Source of the DNA: Burkholderiales bacterium
GTDB taxonomy: Bacteria > Pseudomonadota > Gammaproteobacteria > Burkholderiales > Burkholderiaceae
DNA: 5,117 nt
Assembly: GCA_903643055.1 (NCBI GenBank)
Contig: CAHJWV010000664.1
Span: 1 to 5,117 of the forward strand
Direction: 5' to 3'
Shown: positions 1 to 5,114 of the stretch, in pieces
Layout: each line of letters starts with the position of its first letter
How positions within the stretch are numbered: position 1 is the first letter of the stretch
The notes under the pieces: generated by a model
The model's database searches: none
The model's input: only the letters and a program-made list of their open reading frames with translations
Told to the model about the DNA's origin: nothing
Program-made: the position numbers and the translations under genes

Positions 1-354
1 CATCAGCAGCCAGCCGCGCCGGCGGCCGAGCAAGGTGGTCAGCGGCGGCAGCGGCAGCCGGTCCACCAGCGGCGCCCAGACCCACTTGAAGGCGTACGCC
101 AGTCCGACCCAGCTCAGGTAGCCGATGGTGGTGCGGTCGATGCCGGCCTCGCGCAGCCGAAAGCTCAGCGTGCCCAGCACCAGCAGCAGCGGCAGTCCGG
201 CCGAGAAGCCGAGCGCCAGCATGCGCAGCGTGGCCGGCTCCAGGTACACCCTGAGCGTGTCGCGCCATGGCAGCTTCCGGCGGTCTTGTTGTTGTTCTTC
301 TTCGGCCTGTGCGGCGGCGGGCGAAGCAGGTCCGACGGCGGAGGGAGACGACAT
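1..354 (-). CDS. ampG: AmpG-family muropeptide permease (MFS), N-terminal part
   Basis: This is an inner-membrane major-facilitator permease of the AmpG type. The family imports GlcNAc-anhydroMurNAc-peptides from the periplasm for peptidoglycan recycling and, in some species, for AmpR/AmpC beta-lactamase signalling. The reading frame starts at ATG 354-352 and runs off the left edge after 118 codons, so most of the roughly 12 membrane segments are missing. A polar Ala/Glu/Gln-rich tail covers about residues 1-30. A hydrophobic segment follows at about 44-62, containing LGFSAGLPLLLVLGTLSF, then TIGYLSWVGLAYAFKWVWAP (about 76-95), VDRLP and GRRRGWLL. These match the known AmpG pattern LGFxSGLPL...TIGxxSxVGxAYxFKxxWxPLxDR...GRRRGWLL. 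The acidic/Gln-rich N-terminal extension is longer than in E. coli AmpG. No Shine-Dalgarno precedes the ATG; the upstream strand is pyrimidine-rich. No other in-frame start lies before the first membrane segment, so the start is reasonable but unproven. Confidence 0.9.
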   Translation of the reverse strand, partial: MSSPSAVGPASPAAAQAEEEQQQDRRKLPWRDTLRVYLEPATLRMLALGFSAGLPLLLVLGTLSFRLREAGIDRTTIGYLSWVGLAYAFKWVWAPLVDRLPLPPLTTLLGRRRGWLLM

Positions 355-366
355 GAAGAAGGAGAA

Positions 367-389
367 GGGCGGACGGGCGGACGGGCGGA
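367..389. repeat. 8-bp tandem repeat in the ampG leader
   Basis: The unit GGGCGGAC occurs as two full copies (367-374 and 375-382) followed by seven of eight bases of a third (383-389). It lies 13 bp upstream of the ampG start codon, where a ribosome-binding site would be expected. On the coding strand the leader therefore reads as repeated CCGCCCGT units and then a C/T-rich stretch, with no Shine-Dalgarno. Copy-number slippage here would change leader length. That consequence is inference; the repeat itself is seen directly. Confidence 0.75.
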
Positions 390-398
390 GCAGGCTAC

Positions 399-404
399 AT
401 ATTA
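399..404 (-). promoter_or_regulatory. possible -10 element for ampG
   Basis: The hexamer TAATAT on the minus strand, with more A/T just around it (AATAATATG), is the only A/T-rich spot in an otherwise GC-rich 160-bp gap upstream of ampG. It would give a leader of roughly 40 nt. At 17-bp spacing the upstream hexamer is GC-rich and does not resemble TTGACA, so a consensus sigma-70 promoter is not shown. A TTGACC lies farther upstream near 505-510 but has no good -10 partner. This is a weak call. Confidence 0.2.
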
Positions 405-513
405 TTGATGCGGCCTTGCGCCGCGGCCGAAACTCGCAATGGTCCTCCACAGCGTGGACGCCTCATCCTTTTGAAGCAGGCATCGCCCAATGAGGAAAGC
501 GGTCAAACGGACT

Positions 514-912
514 TCACTCTTGCTTCTCGGCAAATACGAACTGTGTGGACAGTTCTCCATCGCCGTACCGACGCAGTGTCAGAACTGGATACTTAAAAGA
601 AAAAGCTCTGGAAAAATGCGCGACCTTTACCCAAGTTCGGTCAGCCACACGGACGACATAGAGAGCGCTCTTGTCCAGCTCGCGCTCGAGGGTGAAATAG
701 TCGGATTTGGGTGACCACGCGTGCCCACGTCCCCAATAGCGCCCGGGAACGTCAATTCCATCCAGTGCCACGCGATTGAGGCTGTCACTGTGCGGATGCT
801 CACCGTCATAGGTCCAAACTGTTGTATGAGTCTGGTCCGGCGAAAGGATCGTCGCGCCGCCGTAGCCGATAGAAGCGGGTGAACCATCCTGAGGCGCACG
901 CGTGATGGTCAT
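514..912 (-). CDS. hypothetical protein, propeller-like; probably the 3' part of a frameshifted gene
   Basis: This is a 132-residue open frame from ATG 912-910 to TGA 516-514. I do not recognise the family. The sequence has coding character: GYGGATILSPDQTHTTVWTY near the start, then GRYWGRGHAWSPKSDYFTLE, LYVVRVADRTWVKV and a charged C-terminus. The WSPKSDYFTLE stretch resembles the WSPDGxxLA blades of WD40/TolB-type beta-propellers, so a beta-strand-rich fold is likely. No signal peptide or membrane segment is visible. No Shine-Dalgarno precedes the ATG. The same frame stays open upstream to about 969 with natural-looking residues (GDTKLLSPQLD) just before the Met. The fragment at 909-1115 appears to encode the missing N-terminus in another frame, so this Met is probably internal to a product of about 200 residues. 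There is no clear terminator between its stop and ampG. Confidence 0.6.
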   Translation of the reverse strand: MTITRAPQDGSPASIGYGGATILSPDQTHTTVWTYDGEHPHSDSLNRVALDGIDVPGRYWGRGHAWSPKSDYFTLERELDKSALYVVRVADRTWVKVAHFSRAFSFKYPVLTLRRYGDGELSTQFVFAEKQE

Positions 913-1115
913 GTCGAGTTGTGGAGAAAGTAGTTTGGTATCGCCAAGTATTGCCCGATTGCGAAGAGGCTACGCGTTCCATTCGCGACCTTCAGACCGA
1001 AGAACACGTCGCCGGGCGGCTGGCCGGCCGGGAAGGGCCAAGTTGATAATCGGATTTCGCTTGCCGGCTCCGACACCGGAGCGACAAAGGATTCATGATG
1101 GACTTTTCTCGTCAC
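909..1115 (-). pseudogene. 5' fragment of the frameshifted hypothetical gene at 514-912
   Basis: This frame opens with a GTG at 1115-1113 and gives 68 codons, ending with a TGA that overlaps the next ATG as ATGA. Codons from about residue 26 (TWPFPAGQPPGDVFFGLK, then VANGTRSLFAIGQY) have high G/C at third positions and look genuinely coding. After QY the frame degrades to LAIPNYFLHNST and stops. Adding one T near 946-947 (minus strand TTGG to TTTGG) joins it to the downstream frame as SLFAIGQYFGDTKLLSPQLD, giving a continuous product of about 200 residues with the 514-912 frame. The GTG has no Shine-Dalgarno and the frame closes upstream at 1163-1161. The true start may therefore have been lost, or the gene may be 5'-truncated against the kinase promoter region. 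An alternative is two coupled genes joined by the ATGA overlap; the late change in codon character makes this less likely. Confidence 0.5.
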
Positions 1116-1129
1116 GACACGGGCACGGC

Positions 1130-1133
1130 AGGA
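1130..1133 (+). promoter_or_regulatory. Shine-Dalgarno that fixes the kinase start
   Basis: AGGA lies 5 nt before ATG 1139-1141. The frame is open for a further 79 codons upstream, but those residues are Arg-rich and unlike any PAS domain. They also overlap the coding-like minus-strand fragment, and no comparable ribosome-binding site precedes the earlier starts. The site therefore supports starting the kinase at 1139. Confidence 0.65.
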
Positions 1134-1138
1134 ACACC

Positions 1139-3130
1139 ATGAATTTTCTCGGTACGAGTGTCATGGGCCGGCTGGTCGCCGCGTTCGACTGGAAGACGAC
1201 GCCGCTCGGGCCTGTCGCGACATGGCCGGCGAGCCTGAAGACGACGGTGTCGATCGTTCTCAATTCCAGCCACCCGATGTTTCTCTGGTGGGGCGCGCAG
1301 CTGATTCAGATCTACAACGACGCCTACGTTCCCAGTTTCGGAAACGGAAAGCATCCGCACGCCCTCGGACAGCCTGGCCGCGAGTGCTGGCCCGAAATCT
1401 GGCCGATCATCGGTCCGCAGATCGACAACATCCTGGCGGGCGGAACGCCGGTGCTGCACGAGGACGCGCTGGTGCCCATCGCCCGCAACGGCTGCATCGA
1501 AGACGTCTACTGGACCTACACCTACAGCGCCGTCTACGACGACGATGACCGCATCGGCGGCGTCCTCGTTACCTGCCTGGAAACCACGGCGCGCGTGCTG
1601 ACCGCGCGGGCGCTCGAATCGGCGGCCGCGGATCGGGACCGGTTGCTCAACGACGCGCCCGTCGCGACGGCCGTGCTGGTCGGACCCGAGCTCACGTACC
1701 AGCTGGCCAACCAGTTCTACCTCGAGATCATCGGGCGCGACCACATCGTCGGAAAGCCCTTTGCCGAGGTCTACCCCGAACTCGTCGACAGCCCGATCCA
1801 CCGCGTGTTCCTCGAGGTCTATCGCACCGGCATCCCGTACCTCTCGCCGGAGACGCGCGTCGAGCTCGATATGCACGGCCGCATGCAGGATCGGTACTAC
1901 CACTACAACCTGGCGCCATTGCGCAGGGTCGACGGCATCGTCTACGGGCTCGTCGTCATCGTGGTCGACATCACGCAGCAGGTGAAGTCGCGCAACGAGG
2001 TCGAGCGCCTGAATGCCGAACTCCGCGACGCGGTCGATACGAAGGACGCTTTTCTGGCGATGCTGGGCCATGAACTTCGCAACCCGCTGGCACCGATCGT
2101 GACCGCGTTGCGGCTGATGAAGCTGAAGGACTCCGCGACCTCCCGCGAGCAGGACGTGATCAAGCGGCAGGTCGAACACCTGGTGAGGCTGGTCGACGAC
2201 CTGCTCGACGTCTCGAAAATCACGCGTGGCAAGGTCGAGCTGCGGCTGGGCCGCATCGATTTGAAGGAAGTCGTGGCCAAGGCCGTGGAGATGGCCGACT
2301 ACCTGCTGGAGCAGAAGCAGCACCGCTTGCGCATCGACGTTCCCGCCGACGTGGTCTGGTTCGGGGACGGGGCGCGACTGGCGCAAGTCATCGCCAACCT
2401 CTTGACCAACGCCGCGCGATACACGCCCCGAAGCGGCAGCATCGACGTGCGCGCCCTCTCCGCGGACGGGTGGATCGAGGTGGCGGTCGTCGACACCGGC
2501 ATCGGCATCCCGCCCGCGCTTTTGCCCAGGATCTTCGACCTGTTCGTGCAAGGCCACCGCAACACCGATCGCGCGGAAGGCGGCATGGGCATCGGGCTCA
2601 CGCTGGTCCGTAATCTCGTCGAGATGCATGGCGGCACTGTCGCCGCGGAAAGCGCGGGCGAGGGGCAAGGCAGCCGCTTCACGGTCAGGCTGCCGCTGGT
2701 GACGGCCGGTGGCCCCGCAACGACCGGATCGCCTGCGCAAGTGGCGAGCCAGCCTGGTCGCGCCTTGAGCATCCTGCTCGTCGACGACAACCAGGATGCC
2801 GCGAATGCGCTGGTGGAAATACTTCAGCTCTACGGCCACGAAGTGACGGCCGTGTACGACCCGATGGCGGCACTCGAGGCCGTCGCAAGCCAAAGGCCGG
2901 ACGTCGCGATCCTCGACATCGGGCTGCCCGGGATGGACGGCAACGAACTGGCCACGCGGATCAAGGCCGGGGCGAGTCCCGAGGCGCCCCGGTTGATTGC
3001 GTTGACGGGCTACGGCCAGGAGGCCGACAAGCTCAAGAGCCGCGCGTCGGGATTCGCCGCGCATCTGGTCAAACCGATCGACGTCGACGAGCTGCTGCGC
3101 TTGCTGGAGCGCCAGCAAGAAGCTGATTGA
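1139..3130 (+). CDS. PAS-domain hybrid sensor histidine kinase with C-terminal receiver
   Basis: This is a 663-residue cytosolic hybrid kinase with no membrane segment. It is expected to autophosphorylate on His and relay the phosphate to its own Asp, and then perhaps to an external phosphotransfer protein. Residues 1-150 form an N-terminal PAS-like module with the phrases FDWKTTPLGP, WPASL, PMFLWWG, YNDAY and WPEIWPIIGPQID, typical of this proteobacterial kinase group. A second PAS domain spans about 165-285 (LLNDAPVATAVLV to VVIVVDIT). A short helical linker (about 286-300) leads to HisKA with His311 in GHELRNPLAP. The ATPase domain shows the N box (NLLTNAARYT, Asn424), G1 DTGIGIP (Asp452), FDLF, and G2 GGMGIGLTLV (Gly482/484/486). 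A Gly/Ala/Pro-rich linker precedes the receiver, which has Asp549/Asp550, phospho-acceptor Asp593 in DIGLPGMDG, Thr623 and Lys645 in VKPID. All catalytic residues are present. There is no DNA-binding output domain and no adjacent response-regulator gene, so its partner and its signal are unknown. Confidence 0.95.
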   Translation: MNFLGTSVMGRLVAAFDWKTTPLGPVATWPASLKTTVSIVLNSSHPMFLWWGAQLIQIYNDAYVPSFGNGKHPHALGQPGRECWPEIWPIIGPQIDNILAGGTPVLHEDALVPIARNGCIEDVYWTYTYSAVYDDDDRIGGVLVTCLETTARVLTARALESAAADRDRLLNDAPVATAVLVGPELTYQLANQFYLEIIGRDHIVGKPFAEVYPELVDSPIHRVFLEVYRTGIPYLSPETRVELDMHGRMQDRYYHYNLAPLRRVDGIVYGLVVIVVDITQQVKSRNEVERLNAELRDAVDTKDAFLAMLGHELRNPLAPIVTALRLMKLKDSATSREQDVIKRQVEHLVRLVDDLLDVSKITRGKVELRLGRIDLKEVVAKAVEMADYLLEQKQHRLRIDVPADVVWFGDGARLAQVIANLLTNAARYTPRSGSIDVRALSADGWIEVAVVDTGIGIPPALLPRIFDLFVQGHRNTDRAEGGMGIGLTLVRNLVEMHGGTVAAESAGEGQGSRFTVRLPLVTAGGPATTGSPAQVASQPGRALSILLVDDNQDAANALVEILQLYGHEVTAVYDPMAALEAVASQRPDVAILDIGLPGMDGNELATRIKAGASPEAPRLIALTGYGQEADKLKSRASGFAAHLVKPIDVDELLRLLERQQEAD

Positions 3131-3141
3131 CGGGTTGTTGA

Positions 3142-3157
3142 CGGGCCTACGGGCCCG
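3142..3157 (+). terminator. UACG-tetraloop stem-loop after the kinase
   Basis: A perfect 6-bp GC stem, CGGGCC / GGCCCG, is closed by TACG. In RNA this gives C(UACG)G, an unusually stable UNCG-class tetraloop. It starts 11 nt after the kinase stop codon. No U-tract follows (ATCCACGTG), so it is not a canonical intrinsic terminator. It could stabilise the mRNA 3' end or act with Rho. The structure is seen directly; the role is inferred. Confidence 0.45.
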
Positions 3158-3240
3158 ATCCACGTGAGGGCGATGACGGGAGCGGAGGCGTCGCGCGTGA
3201 ATGTTGCCAAAGGCGCGCGGCCAGTATCCCGGACTGTGCC

Positions 3241-3260
3241 TGCGGGCGCCTATGCCCGCA
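3241..3260. repeat. inverted repeat (7-bp stem, 6-nt loop)
   Basis: TGCGGGC and GCCCGCA flank the loop GCCTAT, forming a perfect GC-rich hairpin on either strand. There is no T-tract on the plus-strand side. It lies about 110 bp after the kinase stop and could help isolate the kinase transcript from the accessory genes. That function is inferred only. Confidence 0.5.
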
Positions 3261-3334
3261 CTGAGCTTTCCGTCCTGAACTTCGGCTTCGCAGCGGAAGC
3301 GGACTGTCGTTCGACGAGGCTAGACTTCCCGGTC

Positions 3335-3368
3335 CGGCCAGAAGCCGACGTTCGTCACGCCCCTCCAG
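3335..3368 (+). repeat. imperfect intergenic direct repeat, copy 1
   Basis: This 34-bp stretch begins CGGCCAGAAGCCGACGTTCG and ends CCCTCCAG. By eye it aligns with 3790-3824 at about 26 of 35 columns, with an identical 8-base 3' end. It sits about 50 bp upstream of the gene at 3418. A shorter related motif, GAAGCGGACTGTCGTTCG, lies near 3296. These may be degenerate copies of a dispersed intergenic element; no mobile-element hallmark is visible. Confidence 0.4.
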
Positions 3369-3404
3369 CGGTCCCATCGAACGAGGTTCAAATGAGAAAA
3401 CTCG

Positions 3405-3410
3405 AAGGAA
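3405..3410 (+). promoter_or_regulatory. Shine-Dalgarno for the gene at 3418
   Basis: AAGGAA lies 7 nt upstream of ATG 3418-3420. It is a near-ideal ribosome-binding site and the strongest of the accessory block. It supports 3418 as a genuine start even though the gene is interrupted downstream. Confidence 0.65.
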
Positions 3411-3417
3411 TCGTTCA

Positions 3418-3781
3418 ATGGTCAGAGTGAGACAGCATGGCGAGGCGGGGCAACTGTTCGACATTTCCGCCTTCCTTGCTGACGTCGACCGCTTCTTTCG
3501 ACCCGACTCGTGGCAGTTTTCTGTCGAGAGCTGTTTGCGGTCGAATGCGTTGAGCATCGAGGAAACGTCGTACTCGGGCCTCAGCCTTTCAGACGTCGAG
3601 TTTCGAAGCCTGTATCGCGGCATCTATCAGACAATCGACGGGCGGTTTTCCGGGTTTGAACAAGGGCAGCGGTTGTTTGAGCTCCTGGCGGTGGAATTCC
3701 TCGTATTGGGAGATCACCGGTCCGCCGGCATTTGAAGCGCATTTCCTTGCAACGTACGGCGCCTGGACGCAACCTTGGTGA
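3418..3781 (+). pseudogene. small hypothetical protein gene, interrupted by one frameshift
   Basis: The frame opens at ATG 3418 behind AAGGAA. It encodes a small, soluble, aromatic-rich protein: FDISAFLADVDRFFRP, SWQFSVESCLRS, then FRSLYRGIYQTIDGRFSG and RLFELLAV. Uninterrupted, it runs 105 codons to 3735, but the last dozen residues (EFLVLGDHRSAGI) lose character. The +1 frame then reads SSYWEITGPPAFEAHFLATY followed by GAWTQPW and a TGA at 3779-3781. Removing one A or T from GAATTC at 3694-3697 gives RLFELLAVDSSYWEITGPP and a product of about 120 residues. I do not recognise the family or know its function; no signal peptide or membrane segment is visible. The indel may be a real mutation or a sequence error. 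If taken at face value, the product is a 105-residue protein with an altered C-terminus (3418-3735). Confidence 0.6.
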
Positions 3782-3789
3782 GCCGGAAA

Positions 3790-3824
3790 CGGCCCAAGAG
3801 CTGACTTTCGCAACGACCCTCCAG
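3790..3824 (+). repeat. imperfect intergenic direct repeat, copy 2
   Basis: This 35-bp stretch begins CGGCCCAAGAGCTGACTTTC and ends CCCTCCAG. It is the partner of 3335-3368 (about 26 of 35 aligned columns by eye). The two copies sit on either side of the gene at 3418-3781, copy 2 starting 8 bp after its restored stop. Such flanking is compatible with insertion of the gene as a unit or with a dispersed intergenic element. Confidence 0.4.
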
Positions 3825-3917
3825 TTTTCTTTCAATAGTGCCTTGCAGCCCTTGCCGCGCCGATTAAATTCGTCGACGGCCGGACGCGAGCAAGTCGAAA
3901 CCTCCAGAGCTCAAGGC

Positions 3918-4190
3918 ATGACGCAGGTTCCAGATTTTCACGACGCGACCATCAAGAGCATTCGCCTCGATTGGTCAGAAGGTCGTTGCGTCGTTGACAT
4001 TCAGACTGCGGAGCGCTCTGTGCAGCTCATTTTCGGCGGAGTGCGCTCGGTCGTTGCGCCCCGAGAGCAAACGTGGGGCCCATCGGCATCGATTAACGCC
4101 TTTCGCAACGTCGCAAACGCGAGTTTCGAGATAGAACTGCAGTCTGGCGACGTTGTTCAGATTCGAGCTACTGACCTGCAAGTAGCGTGA
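3918..4190 (+). CDS. small FHDA/WGPS-motif protein, possible immunity-type protein
   Basis: This is a 90-residue soluble protein from ATG 3918 to TGA 4188-4190. It opens VPDFHDATIKSIRLDW (about residues 4-19), then has VQLIFGGVRSVVAPRE, TWGPSASIN in the middle and FEIELQSGDVVQIRA near the C-terminus. The FHDA...GV..VV.P...WGPS...E.QSGD pattern occurs in small stand-alone hypothetical proteins of proteobacteria. The FHDA opening also recalls the immunity family Imm50. Both statements are from memory, and the second is only a resemblance. Alternating hydrophobic residues suggest a mostly beta fold. The frame is open back to 3732, but the added residues lack protein character and the family pattern begins at this Met. 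AAGG lies only 1-2 nt before the ATG, too close to be a normal ribosome-binding site. The last base of its stop is shared with the ATG of the next gene (TGATG), suggesting translational coupling. Confidence 0.7.
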   Translation: MTQVPDFHDATIKSIRLDWSEGRCVVDIQTAERSVQLIFGGVRSVVAPREQTWGPSASINAFRNVANASFEIELQSGDVVQIRATDLQVA

Positions 4191-4959
4191 TGGAATTCGA
4201 CGCTGCTAACGCTCTGGAACGCCACCTTCGCCCACGCGAGGTCACTGTAGACCGAACCATGAATATCCGCGTGACTCCCGATCCGGACCGATACGCGGTA
4301 TGCCCGCTGGATGGGCCTGTTTTAGCCTTCTACGAACGTGAATTTGAGGCCGCCTACGTGCTTCTCAATCCGTTCTTGCGTCGCAGGTCGACCACGTCTG
4401 AGCTGGCCATCAGCGCATTGGACGAAATGAGCGCCGACGAGCTGTGCCAAACTTTTGAAGCAGTCCGGTGGTCGGAGGTGCGCGACCTCTGCGGATTTCC
4501 TTCGATTTCGTCAATCGATGTGGCACTGAGGACAATGATTGGCGGTCTGGCAAGGAGCACGCCGACAAGGAGCTTGCCGACGTACTATCAAATTCGCTGA
4601 AGAAGCACGGATTGCTTCCTCCTGTTGAAGGAAAGTTTCCAGAGTTAGTTCAGGAGCCGCTCTTGTCGTTCGTGCAATCTCTCGAACAGGATTGGCTTTG
4701 GGTTGGTGATGAGTTTTGCACTGAACGCAAACTCTGCTGGATCGACGATCTAAAGCCGGCAATTGCCAAAGTCAGTCTTGTGCGTGGAAGCGTGTTCACA
4801 CCAGACAAGGCCACTCTCTGGACAGTTCATTGGGACAGCCACTTCACACTTTTTTGCTCGTCTGGCCAAAACGTCCAACGCTTGGCGGGACACCCTGCCT
4901 TTGAAGGTTTCGTGTGCGGGCCCAAAACCGAAATCTATTGGAGCGTGCGAGGCGTTTAG
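4190..4959 (+). pseudogene. DUF2711-like protein gene, interrupted by one frameshift
   Basis: Two overlapping frames encode one product. The first, from ATG 4190 (TGATG overlap with the preceding stop) or from in-frame ATG 4259, reads YAVCPLDGPVLAFYEREFEA, AYVLLNPFLRRR, then RWSEVRDLCGFPSI and IDVALRTMIGGLA; it ends out of character at 4600. The second becomes protein-like from about 4552: KEHADKELADVLSNSLKKHG, LLPPVEGKFPEL, WLWVGDEFCTERKLCWIDDL, LWTVHWDSHFTLFCSS, FEGFVCGPKTEIYWSV, stopping at TAG 4957-4959. Inserting one A at GGCAAGG (4550-4555) joins them as IGGLAKEHADKELADV, giving about 256 residues (about 233 from 4259). The DEF..ERK...IDDL, TVHWDSHF, CSS and YWS signatures match my memory of DUF2711, a cytosolic family of unknown function best known from Bacillus. 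The family name is from recall. The 3' frame also has a GTG at 4468, but its first codons are not protein-like. Confidence 0.65.
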
Positions 4960-4960
4960 C

Positions 4961-4986
4961 GGCAACGAGCGCACGGAAGTGTTGCC
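4961..4986 (+). terminator. bulged stem-loop after the DUF2711-like gene
   Basis: An outer stem GGCAA / TTGCC encloses a 6-nt 5' bulge and an inner stem CAC / GTG closed by the GNRA-type loop GGAA. It begins 2 nt after the stop codon. No T-tract follows, so it is at best a weak or factor-dependent terminator. Its bulged imperfect palindrome is superficially like an integron attC, but the conserved GTTRRRY/RYYYAAC core sites are not present. Confidence 0.3.
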
Positions 4987-5042
4987 TGGAGCGGCAGCGG
5001 TGTTGAGCGCGGTCATTGTCGAACGAACTCGGCCAGATCTCT

Positions 5043-5114
5043 ATGAAGGTCCGTTATCGAGAAGACGCTACGACGGCTTCGGGCCCGGTAGCGACGGTCA
5101 GGCGGCGTGATTGA
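5043..5114 (+). other. short 23-codon ORF at the window edge
   Basis: ATG 5043 opens MKVRYREDATTASGPVATVR and stops at TGA 5112-5114. No Shine-Dalgarno precedes it. The MKVRYRED...GP start resembles short upstream frames I recall next to group II intron reverse transcriptase genes, but the resemblance is brief and no ribozyme or reverse-transcriptase sequence is in view. An inverted repeat, CGCTAC / GTAGCG (5066-5071 with 5088-5093), lies inside it. The rest of 4987-5117 holds nothing I can identify. Confidence 0.2.

Larger units (their letters stand above)
3158..3404. other. non-coding stretch between kinase and accessory genes
   Basis: I find no supportable gene here. A frame from 3164 to 3430 is open but lacks a ribosome-binding site and gives a low-complexity, non-protein-like Arg/Ala-rich sequence, and it overlaps the well-supported start at 3418. 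The stretch holds a second strong hairpin at 3241-3260 (7-bp stem TGCGGGC / GCCCGCA, 6-nt loop), a small GCTTC / GAAGC hairpin near 3285-3300, and repeat-like motifs (GAAGCGGACTGTCGTTCG near 3296, and the related unit at 3335-3368). No convincing sigma-70 promoter is visible. Confidence 0.5.

Noticed and set aside
125..493. A 122-codon plus-strand frame opposite ampG
   Set aside because: It is a Ser/Arg/Ala-rich shadow of ampG, whose conserved motifs are on the minus strand.
940..950. Programmed ribosomal frameshifting as the explanation for the split frames
   Set aside because: None of the three junctions has a canonical X-XXY-YYZ slippery heptamer or an evident downstream stimulator. Simple single-base indels explain all three.
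902..1138. A longer kinase start giving a 742-residue protein
   Set aside because: The extra 79 residues are Arg-rich with no domain character. The AGGA site before 1139 and the start of the PAS-like module favour 1139.
1112..3163. A 683-codon open frame antisense to the kinase
   Set aside because: It is a His/Arg/Asp/Val-rich shadow created by strong G/C third-position bias in the kinase on the plus strand, which carries every expected kinase motif.
3164..3430. An 88-codon plus-strand frame
   Set aside because: It has no ribosome-binding site, has a non-protein-like composition, contains two hairpins and repeat motifs, and overlaps the well-supported start at 3418.
4950..4990. An integron attC site after the DUF2711-like gene
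   Set aside because: There is a bulged imperfect palindrome, but no GTTRRRY/RYYYAAC core pair could be found and no integrase is in view.
4763..5110. A 115-codon plus-strand frame at the right end
   Set aside because: Most of it overlaps the DUF2711-like C-terminus, which carries the DEF, HWDSHF and YWS motifs in another frame. The remainder has no recognisable features.
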